Of a stretch of 64,000 bases of DNA, positions 45,843-55,047 are shown piece after piece. This DNA comes from Prolixibacteraceae bacterium (lineage in GTDB: Bacteria; Bacteroidota; Bacteroidia; Bacteroidales; Prolixibacteraceae), in the NCBI GenBank assembly GCA_947475715.1, contig CANJNY010000009.1:1-64000 (forward strand), written 5' to 3'. A program made the position numbers and the translations under genes. Numbering within the stretch: the stretch's first letter is position 1; each line of letters opens with the position of its first letter. The notes under the pieces are model-generated. The model saw nothing but the letters and a program-made list of their open reading frames with translations, had not been told where the DNA came from and searched no databases.

Positions 45843-46557
45843 GCTAAAATGCTAATTAAAATATGCGTTTTTTTTTGCAAATATAATATTAATAATATTA
45901 AAAAAATTAAAACTATTGTTATTCGTAAATTTCTATTAATAAGTAAGTTATGTAATTTCATCCGCAATTTATATAGCGTATTTACCTTTCTTACGAATCT
46001 GAAATTGCACGAAAAAGATCAGACTTAGCCGCATCGAATACCTGATCCTGAGTGTTCTGAATATACCCAATCGTAATTTTAAAAGGTGTTGTTTGACATG
46101 CCGCAAGTGTGAATACAAATGCAATGTCAAGAAAAGCAGTTAACCCGTTCATGTCAACTGTTTAGTATTTAATTTTTATTCCCTGGAATCTGAAGGTGAT
46201 CAAGTGAGATGAACAAATTGGATTTTCAATTTAATACAGTTTGTTCAGCAGTAAATGTGGAAAACAATTATAGTTAAGAAACAAAGGGAAGGAGGATACA
46301 CTTTTCGCAATGTCCGATTATAAAACAGTGTATAACAAAATGGTGCCTGAACGACTTATTTGCAAGTTGTCTGTAAACCCGAACACGCCTAGAAATCAAA
46401 AAATTGTAAAAGCACTATAATATTTGGGCAAAATTGCCACTTAAAATTTACTGAAAAATGATAATAAGTATTTAATTAAATATTATTTTTAGACCATCAT
46501 ATATTGAGGGATTAATCTTCAATAATGTATTAATTTTTATTCTTAACTAAAATAATC
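45843..46557. other. 715-base AT-rich gap holding a gene remnant
   Basis: Apart from the binding-protein remnant at 45991-46152, the gap holds only a 36-codon open frame starting near 46310 with no recognisable motif, and AT-rich bases. It separates the Na/Pi-family gene from the lipoprotein and exporter genes, so it is the left edge of the transporter-cluster region. I see no insertion-sequence ends or integrase remains. Confidence 0.5.
45991..46152 (-). pseudogene. Truncated PF04392-type ABC substrate-binding lipoprotein gene
   Basis: Read on the minus strand, a 53-codon frame encodes a lipoprotein signal with Cys19 and the start of a binding protein. It aligns without gaps to residues 1-53 of the protein at 50721-51674, with 36 of 53 residues identical by my count, including TIGYIQ, TQDQV, DAAKS, LFRA and SDS. 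A stop replaces the codon after SDS. Downstream bases show only faint likeness to the intact gene (AACTTACT is shared). It is the same gene type in opposite orientation 5 kb away, next to a Na/Pi-family gene, as in the intact cluster. It is a broken duplicate rather than a functional small gene. Confidence 0.85.
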
Positions 46558-47397
46558 ATGAAAAAAATTTGTTTGAAACCATTATTTACAATAACGATTG
46601 CAACCATTCTGATGGCAGGGTGTACAAATGCCCCTAAACAGGCCAAGGAAACTAAATCTATAGGAATAAATGGGTCAATAGAAGCAACAGAGACTGCTAA
46701 TTTAAAGGGCAAGATTTTGGAAATCGTCAAGGATGCGCCAAAAGGCGTTGAATTGATTGAGATGCTAAATAATGCTGGCGCTTCTTACATGATTGACCTA
46801 ACCCTTCCTGTTGAAAACGCTGAAAAAATGATATCCAAAAATTCGAAAAGTCTTGGAATCGGTTTTTATGCAGTTGACACAAAATATGCTTCAGTTTATA
46901 ATCGGGGTGATATGGAGCTGAAGATTAATAAGGTGATACGTGGTCTTGTCTTAGATCTTGGAATAGGCGGTGAGTTCGAAGGCATAAAAAAATTAAATGC
47001 AAGAATAACCAATAATCAATCAAATAAAGATTCTGTCAAAATTCTTACCAGCTTGATATTTAGTGAAGTTCATAAGCAGATGTCGGTAGGCACTCATTCC
47101 AAAATATATGGATTATCCATAATGGGTGCAAACGTTGAGGCATTATATATTCTTACCCAGATATGTCTATTCGCACATGATAACTACGAATTCCTTGAAT
47201 TAGTGAGAAATCAAAAGGAGCGTGTTGCAACCGTTTTTAAACTTCTGGAGGTTATGTCGGTAGATGAAACCATAAAGCCATATTTTGAAAGTATGAAACC
47301 AATTATGAAGTTCTTCGAAGAGACCAAAGTAATTGGTGATCCGGAAATTAAAATAATTGCACCTCAAATTCAAAAGCTACGAAATAGCATGATCTAG
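46558..47397 (+). CDS. Lipoprotein of unknown function
   Basis: A 279-residue lipoprotein (Cys22 in LMAGCT). After the lipobox there is a Ser/Thr/Glu-rich linker and then a mostly alpha-helical body (ILTSLIFSEVHKQMSV, LYILTQICLFAHDNYEFLEL, RVATVFKLLEVMSVDE) without recognised motifs. The length and helical character could suit a periplasmic adaptor. It is followed by a strong hairpin, so it may be transcribed separately from the ABC exporter 88 bases downstream, though the close spacing suggests a functional link. Confidence 0.6.
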   Translation: MKKICLKPLFTITIATILMAGCTNAPKQAKETKSIGINGSIEATETANLKGKILEIVKDAPKGVELIEMLNNAGASYMIDLTLPVENAEKMISKNSKSLGIGFYAVDTKYASVYNRGDMELKINKVIRGLVLDLGIGGEFEGIKKLNARITNNQSNKDSVKILTSLIFSEVHKQMSVGTHSKIYGLSIMGANVEALYILTQICLFAHDNYEFLELVRNQKERVATVFKLLEVMSVDETIKPYFESMKPIMKFFEETKVIGDPEIKIIAPQIQKLRNSMI

Positions 47398-47405
47398 TTA
47401 GTTCG

Positions 47406-47445
47406 AAATCTACGGATATTGACAAGTACCAATATCCGTAGATTT
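47406..47445 (+). terminator. Strong hairpin terminator after the unknown lipoprotein
   Basis: A perfect 16-base stem: 47406-47421 pairs with 47430-47445 around the 8-base loop ACAAGTAC. The core is CTACGGATATTG paired with CAATATCCGTAG. The stem ends in TTT on the 3' side, giving a modest T tract. It separates the lipoprotein from the ABCG-like gene. Confidence 0.75.
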
Positions 47446-47485
47446 TAATCCTTTGGTATTCATCCGGTAGAAATTTAAATATGCA

Positions 47486-50400
47486 ATGAACGAGACAACC
47501 CTAAATGCCTTAATAAATCTTTTTGCCTTATTCTCTGCAATTACCGGTTCGAAAAAAGAAGATGCACTTCGGAATTTTTCCCAGTATCTTCAATTGCACC
47601 TGGGAATCTCATCCTCTGACGAGTATCTGGAGTTATTTAAAGAGTTGCTTGATTTTTATGATCTTGATGGTGAATCACCCTTCACGGGCGATTTAGATGA
47701 GCAGGCTTTGGGAATCAGTACCCGGATTAAAGGGAGGCTTCAGAAGGATGAACAGATCATGGTTTTTCTCAGATTTCTCGAATTAGCCAAAGGAGGTGAT
47801 ACCGAAAGAGCAAGAAAACTATTTAATATCCTGGCACAAGTATTTGATATCAATGAGGCTGAAGTTGCCAAATTTATCGACTTTATCTTTCATACCTCAA
47901 ACGATCAGGTTGATTCTGAGGATTTCTTGCTCATAGACAATAAGGAAAAAACATCTGGCACCAGCTCCAAACACATCAGGAAAAAAAATATTGATGGCGA
48001 TATTTTGTTTATGCGATCCTCGCAGATCGGACATTTTATTTTTATTTTACAGGGTAGGGAGGAATTGACGCTCGAAGGAAATCTTATTTTACCTGGACGT
48101 TTTTATGCATTCAGGGAGGGTGGGATTATACGAGGGCAACGTATAGAACCTATTTACCATATCGATATTGCGAATAGTTTTATAGACCGGAAAACAGATA
48201 TCCAATTTGTATTTAGTGGCAATAATTTAGAATTCAGATTTCCAAACAGCAAAAACGGACTTTATAATTTCTCATTCGCTGAACACTCAGGACAATTAAT
48301 TGCAGTTATGGGAGGCAGCGGAGTTGGAAAATCTACGTTGCTGAATATTCTTAACGGGAATATTGTTGTCCAGCAAGGTGAGATTAAGATTAACCAGTTC
48401 GATATCCATCGGAACAAGAAGGAAATTGAAGGTTTAATCGGTTTTGTTCCACAGGATGATCTGTTATTTGAAGACTTAACCGTTTGGGAAAACCTTAATT
48501 TTAATGCCAGGCTCTGTTTCGATGAATTATCAAATGCAGATATTGAGAAGAAGGTTTTTGATATTCTTAATGAGCTGGAGCTTTATGATTTCAAAGATCT
48601 CAAAGTCGGAAGCCCACTTAGAAAAACCATTAGTGGAGGTCAGCGGAAAAGGCTAAATGTTGCCTTGGAGCTTATCCGTGAACCATATATCCTTTTCGTT
48701 GATGAGCCTACTTCCGGTCTCTCCTCAACAGATTCGGAAATGGTGATGTTGCTGCTAAAACAACAGGCGAGGAAAGGTAAATTAATCATCGTTAATATTC
48801 ATCAGCCATCGTCAGCGATCTTCAAATTATTCGATCAGTTATGGATTATGGACAAGGGGGGTAGGCCAATTTACACTGGAAATCCCCTTGATGCCATAAT
48901 ATATTTCAAACAACAGGTAAATCATATAAATTCTGACACCTGCGAATGCTTAAATTGTGGCAATGTAAATCCTGAGCAGGTTCTTGAAATAGTGGAAACC
49001 AAACAAATTAATAGTTCCGGATATTTCACTTCCCACCGGCGTTTTGCGGCTCAATACTGGCATCAGTTATATCTGGAGAAGTCAAAAAAATTAGATCAGG
49101 AAGATAATATTGCTGTTCCCCAATTGCCACAAACAGCATTTAAAAAGCCCGGATTATTCAAACAATTCAGGATTTTCTTCGAGCGCAACCTCCGTATTAA
49201 GGTGACTGACAAGCAATATATGCTTGTTAACCTTATGGAAGCACCAATTTTGGCAATCATCGTGGCATATTTCACCCGCTTTGCGGTGAATAATGAATAT
49301 GTTTTCTTTGAAAATAAGAGTCTGATATCCTACATGTTCATGTCAATAGTTGTTGTGCTATTCATGGGGATGAGCATTAGCGCTGAAGAGATTGTGAAAG
49401 ATCGTAAAATTTTACAGCGGGAATCATTTCTTAACCTGAGCCGATTCAGTTACATTAACTCGAAGGTCATATTTCTAATCCTGCTGTCGGCATTTCAAGC
49501 CCTGAGTTTTGTAATTATAGGGAATTTGATCCTGGGTATCTATGGAATGAATATAACCTATTGGCTGATCCTATTTTCCGTTGCCGTATTTTCCAATCTG
49601 CTGGGTTTAAATATTTCTTCAGCATTTGATTCGGTTGTCACTATTTATATACTTATTCCGTTGCTACTCATTCCTCAGATCCTGCTTTGTGGTGTAATCG
49701 TAAAGTTTGATGATCTGCAAGACAAAAGTTCCCCGAAAGATGCAATTGTCATGGCAGGAGAAGTAATGGTTTCCAGATGGGCATTCGAAGCACTTGCTGT
49801 TGAGCAATTTAAGAGCAATGTCTATATGGATCATTTTTTTGATTTAGAAAAAAAAATAGCCCAGGCACGCTTTCGTTCTGAAATTCTTATTTCTGATTTA
49901 ATCGGCAAGATCGACCTTGTTACGGGATGGCAGAAAACAGGCAAGACCGCTGAGGAGATAGAAAAAAAGCTGGTTCTTATTAAGAATGAGATACAAAAAC
50001 TTGACAATGAAAATCAATTTGCCCCATTTAGTGAGATAAACAAACTCAACCCGGAGCAATTCAATTTTAATATTGCAGAACTTGCCAAAGACCATCTTAA
50101 CAAGCTAAAAACTTATCATTCCGAAACTAGTGAAGCTCTTCAGAATAAAAAAGATAAAATCATTACTGATATTTCGCTTCAGAATGGAGAAAACTTCCTC
50201 TACAACCAAAAGATGAAATATTACAATAAATCTCTTGAAGTAATGGTCTTGAATGCTGAAGCCAAAGACTTTTACCGGGAAACTCCGGTGAGTATAATGC
50301 AAAAAGCAGCCCCAATTTACAAAGATCCTGATTTTAATAATGGAAGGGCACATTTTCTTGCATCCCAAAAACGAATTGCCGGAAAATTATTTGACACTTT

Positions 50401-50509
50401 CTGGTTCAATCTTTCAGTAATCTGGTTGATGTGTTTAGCTTTGTACCTGGCACTTTATTTCGATTGGATGCGTAAACTCCTTTCAATAAATACAGTAAAG
50501 AGAAAATAA
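47486..50509 (+). CDS. ABCG-like ABC transporter, fused ATPase and ABC-2 permease with N-terminal TerB-like region
   Basis: A 1007-residue protein. Residues 1-150 are helical and TerB-like (GSKKEDALRNFSQYLQLHLG), 150-250 a beta-rich stretch, 255-480 the ATPase (Walker A GGSGVGKST at 276-284, signature ISGGQRKR at 382-389, Walker B ILFVDEP at 402-408). After a Cys-rich linker (CECLNCG near 475), the last 420 residues hold an ABC-2-type membrane domain of about six helices, with a roughly 200-residue soluble insert of coiled-coil character (VTGWQKTGKTAEEIEKKLVL) before the last helix. This reverse-order half-transporter design is ABCG/White-like and would dimerise. Substrate unknown; large Bacteroidota members are poorly characterised. 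Confidence 0.85.
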   Translation: MNETTLNALINLFALFSAITGSKKEDALRNFSQYLQLHLGISSSDEYLELFKELLDFYDLDGESPFTGDLDEQALGISTRIKGRLQKDEQIMVFLRFLELAKGGDTERARKLFNILAQVFDINEAEVAKFIDFIFHTSNDQVDSEDFLLIDNKEKTSGTSSKHIRKKNIDGDILFMRSSQIGHFIFILQGREELTLEGNLILPGRFYAFREGGIIRGQRIEPIYHIDIANSFIDRKTDIQFVFSGNNLEFRFPNSKNGLYNFSFAEHSGQLIAVMGGSGVGKSTLLNILNGNIVVQQGEIKINQFDIHRNKKEIEGLIGFVPQDDLLFEDLTVWENLNFNARLCFDELSNADIEKKVFDILNELELYDFKDLKVGSPLRKTISGGQRKRLNVALELIREPYILFVDEPTSGLSSTDSEMVMLLLKQQARKGKLIIVNIHQPSSAIFKLFDQLWIMDKGGRPIYTGNPLDAIIYFKQQVNHINSDTCECLNCGNVNPEQVLEIVETKQINSSGYFTSHRRFAAQYWHQLYLEKSKKLDQEDNIAVPQLPQTAFKKPGLFKQFRIFFERNLRIKVTDKQYMLVNLMEAPILAIIVAYFTRFAVNNEYVFFENKSLISYMFMSIVVVLFMGMSISAEEIVKDRKILQRESFLNLSRFSYINSKVIFLILLSAFQALSFVIIGNLILGIYGMNITYWLILFSVAVFSNLLGLNISSAFDSVVTIYILIPLLLIPQILLCGVIVKFDDLQDKSSPKDAIVMAGEVMVSRWAFEALAVEQFKSNVYMDHFFDLEKKIAQARFRSEILISDLIGKIDLVTGWQKTGKTAEEIEKKLVLIKNEIQKLDNENQFAPFSEINKLNPEQFNFNIAELAKDHLNKLKTYHSETSEALQNKKDKIITDISLQNGENFLYNQKMKYYNKSLEVMVLNAEAKDFYRETPVSIMQKAAPIYKDPDFNNGRAHFLASQKRIAGKLFDTFWFNLSVIWLMCLALYLALYFDWMRKLLSINTVKRK

Positions 50510-50630
50510 TTGTGCAATGTGCATAATCTCCATTGGAATCGACACCGTATTCATTTGCCAACTTCTCTTTCTAAAGTATTTAAATGGGTAGTTTTATAAA
50601 TTATATCAATTAAAAAACCAAGGCTAACCA

Positions 50631-50675
50631 GCCATAGGCAATATCTTGTCATGTAAGAGGATGACTAGCTATGGC
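50631..50675 (+). promoter_or_regulatory. Imperfect inverted repeat upstream of the first binding-protein gene
   Basis: GCCATAG (50631-50637) pairs with CTATGGC (50669-50675), and GTCAT (50648-50652) with ATGAC (50661-50665) inside it. It lies between the exporter stop and the SBP start, so it could stop exporter transcripts or regulate the following operon. Structure is modest. Confidence 0.35.
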
Positions 50676-50720
50676 CAGCAAGCTATCTGGCAAATGAAAA
50701 TCAAATTATAAACATATAAA

Positions 50721-51674
50721 ATGAATCGGATAATCTTTTTTTATGTCATTGCGTTTGTTTTCCTATTTGTGGCATGTCAAAACTCACCTCGAAAAACCAC
50801 GATTGGGTACATCCAGATTACTCAGGATCAGGTATTGGATGCGGCTAAGTCGGGTCTTTTTCGTGCACTCTCAGATTCGGGATTTGTCGATGGAAAGAAT
50901 ATCAACTTACTGGATAATAATGCACAAGGTGATTTGTCGATGATAAACACCATCCTGCAATCGTTCCTTGCGCAAAATGTAGATCTTATTATTACAAACA
51001 GTACTCCGTGTATGACTGCTGCAGCTCAGAGTGTCCGTGCTATCCCGGTAGTTTTTACGGTTTCCTTTGGTCCGGAACAGATCGGCTTTAAAACAATTCC
51101 TGAGAATCTGTATGGTGTATTTGATCCGTTAGATGCCGGTTCGTTTGTCGATCTGATGTTGGAATGTATCCCGGATCTGAAACGGGTTGGTATACCTTAC
51201 AATAATTCGGAACCCAATGCCGAGTATTCGGTGAAGGTACTGAGCAAAGAATTTGCCAATCGCGGAATTACCCTTGTTACAGCATCGGTAACCAGTTCGA
51301 ATGATATTCTTCAGGCAGGTCAATATCTCGCAGGAGAGAAAATTGATGCGTTAGTCGCCGCGGCTGATAATACGATTTATATGGGTTTGTCTGTTCTGGC
51401 GAAGGTGGCTTCCGATCATAAGATTCCCCTGTTTGTTACCGATCCTCTGCAGGCCGAAAAGGGTGCCGCGATTGGACTCGGTGTCAATTACGATCAGTGG
51501 GGCTATCTGGCAGGGCTTAAAGCCGTTGAGATTCTCAAAGGAAGGACCCCCTCCGGGAGGAAGATTGAACCGATACTTAAATACGACCTGATTATTAATC
51601 GTAAAGCCTGTATTGAGCAAGGGTTACAGATACCTGAAAAGGTAACCGGCAAGGCAAACCGATTCATTAATTGA
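50721..51674 (+). CDS. PF04392-type (TrpX-like) ABC substrate-binding lipoprotein
   Basis: A 317-residue lipoprotein (Cys19 in LFVACQ) with the two-lobe periplasmic-binding fold of the PF04392 family: TIGYIQITQDQVLDAAKSG after the lipobox, SMINTILQSFLAQNVDLIIT, VFTVSFGPEQIG, and GAAIGLGVNYDQWGYLAG near the C-terminus. Members deliver tryptophan, tyrosine or other small ligands to TrpYZ-like importers; the matching permease and ATPase genes are at 55048 and 56004. It is the first of three binding-protein genes in the cluster and the intact parent of the remnant at 45991-46152. Confidence 0.9.
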   Translation: MNRIIFFYVIAFVFLFVACQNSPRKTTIGYIQITQDQVLDAAKSGLFRALSDSGFVDGKNINLLDNNAQGDLSMINTILQSFLAQNVDLIITNSTPCMTAAAQSVRAIPVVFTVSFGPEQIGFKTIPENLYGVFDPLDAGSFVDLMLECIPDLKRVGIPYNNSEPNAEYSVKVLSKEFANRGITLVTASVTSSNDILQAGQYLAGEKIDALVAAADNTIYMGLSVLAKVASDHKIPLFVTDPLQAEKGAAIGLGVNYDQWGYLAGLKAVEILKGRTPSGRKIEPILKYDLIINRKACIEQGLQIPEKVTGKANRFIN

Positions 51675-51847
51675 TTTTTATTTTGACATTCGTATCCACT
51701 AGTTATAGTGAAATATTATCCGATTTTAATATCCTGGAAAATGAATTTATATTGATGTTATGGCATTGTGTGTGACTAAAAATTCATTAAATTGCAGAAT
51801 CTAAATTTATTTGATCTAACTAAACAGAATCATTGAATTAATCTGTT

Positions 51848-53788
51848 ATGAAATTATTTTCACGCGGGATTTTGGCATTACTTATAGTTTCAGCAATTTT
51901 GCTTCTTTCTGATCTTCAGAACAGGAACAAAAAGAAGATTCCTGTTCGTACGACTAATCAGATTGGATCGGAGGCGGTACCGGGGAAGAATTATAAGTTA
52001 GGACTTTGTTACTTTGCCCCCGAAGCATCGCATGATGAATTGCTTTCAGGATTGTGGAAGCGCCTTGGTGAGCTGGGTTTTGACCGGGGAAAGAATCTAA
52101 AAGTATTTGAATCACATTCGAATGGAGAGATTGGGAATATCTCCCCGATACTCCTGAATATGGATAATGAGGAGCTCGATCTGGTCCTTGTTACTTCGAC
52201 TCCCTGCGTTACCGGGGCTTTGACTACGATCAAAAAGCATCCTGTTGCCTTTACATTTTGTTCCGATCCGATTGCTGCAGGTGCAGGCAAAAGTTTAACC
52301 GATCATGTCAGGGGTATTTCAGGAATCGGGTCATTCCCTCCCGTTGAAAAAACGATTCAATTTATCCTTGAAACGGTTCCCGGAGTAAAAAAAATCGGGA
52401 CGATCTACAATAATGCAGAGGCGAACTCCCGCAGTGTGGTGAGTTTGATGCGCAAGGTAGCGGCAAATAAGCATGTTGAGCTTGTTGAAATACCGGTGAT
52501 TAATAGCTCAGAGGTCTATCAGGCCACCCAGGCTATTCTGAGCAAAGGGATTGATGCGATGTTTATCTCCGGCGACAATACCGTTACTCAGGCATTTGAT
52601 GCCGTATCAGGACTGTGTAGTAAAAGTTCAATTCCTGTGATTGTGAACGATTCACCACTGATCGCGAAAGGTGCTCTGGCGGCTATTGGTCCGGGTTGGG
52701 GAGGCGTTGGCTATCATTCCGCTAACCTTGTTGCCTTACTGTTGAATGGTGCTTCGCCCGACACGATCCCGCTCGAAAATTTTTCAAATGAAGAGGTACT
52801 CATCAATATGGAAAAAGCCAAAATCCTTGGCTTAACGATTCCTAAGCTTTATCTTCCTGCAAATAATCTCTCTGCGAAGGTTAATAAACGAAAGTTTGCA
52901 CTTGTTCATTATGCCGATAGTCCAAATTCTGAAGATTGTGAAAAAGGGATACGTAAAGCATTGGAAGATAAGAAGCTAATTGACGGGGCTGATTATACCT
53001 TAAAAGTTTATAATGCGCAGGGTGATATTTCAACATTGAACAGTATTGCCGGAACGATAGGGAATGAAACGTGGGATTTGGTTTTTGCCCTTTCAACGCC
53101 CACTGCACAGTTATTTGCAAAGAAGTTGCCCGAAGCGAAGATTGTTTTTTCCAATGTGGGTGATCCAAAGGCTGCCGGATTGGGGAAATCGGATGAAGAT
53201 CACCTGAGTAATTTCTGCGGTACTTCTACGATGAGTGATTTTGAAGGGCTTATAAAGCTGGTTCAGACATTGCATCCGGGGTTAAAAAGGGTGGGAACGG
53301 TATTTACCCCGGCTGAGGTCAACTCGGTTTCTTACAAGGAGCGACTTACTGCTGAAGCTAAAAAGCGCGGTATCGAGTTGGTTGCTGTACCTGCCAATAG
53401 TGCTACTGAAGTTCTTGATGCGGCAAATACATTGGTTTCGAATCGTATCGATGCGTTTTGTCAGATCTCTGATAATTTAACAGGCAGTTGTACCGCGGCA
53501 ATTTTAAAAGTGTCGCATAACAGCAAGATACCGTTTTATGGCTTTGTTACCAATCTTATAAACCATGGGGCTGTGGCGGTATGTGCACGTGATTATTATC
53601 AGGCAGGATACGAAGCAGGGGAGATGGGGTATGAGGTATTAACTGGAAAAGATCCAGCTAAGATTCCTTATCAGAATGTTAAAAAGACCGATTACCTGAT
53701 CAATACTGAAACCGCAAAAGAATTTAATATTGGTATTCCTGATCAGATTCTCACAGTTTTTCCGCAACTTAAAATGATTAATAAATAA
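51848..53788 (+). CDS. Double PF04392-type ABC substrate-binding protein
   Basis: A 646-residue protein with two complete binding domains in one chain: domain 1 about 45-345 (GLCYFAPEASHDELLSGLWK, ISSEVYQATQAILSKG-type hinge), domain 2 about 350-640 (FALVHYADSPNSEDCEKGIR, NSATEVLDAANTLVSNRIDA). The family length is normally about 320. The N-terminus is a signal-anchor-like helix with ILLLSDLQNR and no lipobox Cys; the same sequence recurs at the start of the 56883 gene product. Two fused domains could bind two ligands or raise local concentration for a single importer. It is 18 bases upstream of a STAS-protein gene, so co-transcription is likely. Confidence 0.88.
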   Translation: MKLFSRGILALLIVSAILLLSDLQNRNKKKIPVRTTNQIGSEAVPGKNYKLGLCYFAPEASHDELLSGLWKRLGELGFDRGKNLKVFESHSNGEIGNISPILLNMDNEELDLVLVTSTPCVTGALTTIKKHPVAFTFCSDPIAAGAGKSLTDHVRGISGIGSFPPVEKTIQFILETVPGVKKIGTIYNNAEANSRSVVSLMRKVAANKHVELVEIPVINSSEVYQATQAILSKGIDAMFISGDNTVTQAFDAVSGLCSKSSIPVIVNDSPLIAKGALAAIGPGWGGVGYHSANLVALLLNGASPDTIPLENFSNEEVLINMEKAKILGLTIPKLYLPANNLSAKVNKRKFALVHYADSPNSEDCEKGIRKALEDKKLIDGADYTLKVYNAQGDISTLNSIAGTIGNETWDLVFALSTPTAQLFAKKLPEAKIVFSNVGDPKAAGLGKSDEDHLSNFCGTSTMSDFEGLIKLVQTLHPGLKRVGTVFTPAEVNSVSYKERLTAEAKKRGIELVAVPANSATEVLDAANTLVSNRIDAFCQISDNLTGSCTAAILKVSHNSKIPFYGFVTNLINHGAVAVCARDYYQAGYEAGEMGYEVLTGKDPAKIPYQNVKKTDYLINTETAKEFNIGIPDQILTVFPQLKMINK

Positions 53789-53806
53789 CGTCAAAACCAT
53801 ATAGGA

Positions 53807-55027
53807 ATGGAAAATAAACTCAATATCCGAAAAGATCCTCCCGGAGATGAACAGCGAATCTACCTTGAAGGGAGGCTCGATGCCAACTGGGCCGGTCATC
53901 TTGACGATTACCTCAACGGACTGGTGCGTGAGGGAGCCCATCGCATTATTATGAATATGTCAGGAGTCCAGTATATGAGTTCTGCCGGAATCCGAACGCT
54001 GGTTATTCAATACCGAAAAATCAAACAGATCGGAGGTTTGTTTCTTCTTGAAGAGCTTTCACCCGGAGTGGCAGAGGTGCTCGAGATGGTGGGTATGACG
54101 GTGATGTTTACCCAGGCAGAATTTGAAACTCCGGTTAAAATCAAACAGGAATTAAATTCGCTTGAAATTGCGCATTACCGGTTTGAAGCAGAGGTTTTAT
54201 CCGAACAGCCAATGACTCTGCTTCTGACAGGTGATCCTGATTTAACCCTGAACTCGGGATTTACCGCAGATGAAAGCCATAAGATAAAGTTCAATATTAA
54301 ACAGTATGGGTTAGGAATCGGTGCTATTGGTGACGGATTTGAAGATTGCAAGAGCCGTTACGGAGAATTCCTTGCCTTTGGTGAAGCCTTGGTTTATAAA
54401 CCTTCTGACGGTTCAAAAATCCCCGATTATATGGTTAAAACGGGGAAACTGGAACCTGAAATTAATGCCCTCTGTACACTTCAGGCCGAAGGGGATTTTT
54501 CCTGCAGGATCACTTTTGAACCATTGGAAATCAATTCCTCGATCTCATTGACCGATCTTGTGTCGGGGTTCACAAAAGCAACAGGAATAGAACAATTTGT
54601 ATTTCTTGTAATTGCCGAAAGTGATGGATTGGTTGGGGCAAGCCTTAACACACCCCCTGTGAATGGTAAACCACTGTTCGAATTTCCCGATATCCGGGAG
54701 AATATCCATTTTACTACCGAACCTGCTTATCTGAAAATGCTTACGGTTTCGCTGGGTTTTTACTCAACCGATCCGTCAGAACAGTTCAGGAAATTTTTAC
54801 GCCCTGAGAAACCGGGATCCCCGGCTTTCATTCATACCCATACTGCAGTTTTCCCGTTTCAGTCATTGCCAAAGAATGAAAAATCGGCTGGCAGGCTGAT
54901 ATCTCACCTGTTTGAAGGAGGTCAGGTTATGGATGTTCTGCACCTGATCAACGATTCGCGTGAAATTGCCGGAATAGGGGAAAGCACTTTTAAACAAGGA
55001 GTTGCCTGGATCGGAAAACTAAGTTAA
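53807..55027 (+). CDS. STAS-domain protein with an unclassified C-terminal domain
   Basis: A 406-residue cytoplasmic protein. Residues 5-110 form an anti-sigma-factor-antagonist STAS domain (YLEGRLDANWAGHLDDYLNG, VQYMSSAGIRTLVIQYRKI). Ser59 occupies the phospho-acceptor position of SpoIIAA and RsbV; the usual Asp before it is Ser58. Residues 115-406 (FNIKQYGLGIGAIGDGFED, YGEFLAFGEALVYKP, IHTHTAVFPFQ) match no family I can name, but the middle part resembles the region after the STAS domain in the 57977 protein. It is embedded among ABC importer genes: 18 bases after the double binding protein and 20 before the permease. A regulator of the transporter, or of a sigma-like pathway reporting on it, is inferred. 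Confidence 0.8.
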   Translation: MENKLNIRKDPPGDEQRIYLEGRLDANWAGHLDDYLNGLVREGAHRIIMNMSGVQYMSSAGIRTLVIQYRKIKQIGGLFLLEELSPGVAEVLEMVGMTVMFTQAEFETPVKIKQELNSLEIAHYRFEAEVLSEQPMTLLLTGDPDLTLNSGFTADESHKIKFNIKQYGLGIGAIGDGFEDCKSRYGEFLAFGEALVYKPSDGSKIPDYMVKTGKLEPEINALCTLQAEGDFSCRITFEPLEINSSISLTDLVSGFTKATGIEQFVFLVIAESDGLVGASLNTPPVNGKPLFEFPDIRENIHFTTEPAYLKMLTVSLGFYSTDPSEQFRKFLRPEKPGSPAFIHTHTAVFPFQSLPKNEKSAGRLISHLFEGGQVMDVLHLINDSREIAGIGESTFKQGVAWIGKLS

Positions 55028-55047
55028 TGATTAAAATATAAAGTTCA

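Noticed and set aside
46310-46420. A 36-codon plus-strand open frame in the 46 kb gap
   Set aside because: No recognisable motif, no promoter match and a length expected by chance; described only as part of the gap.
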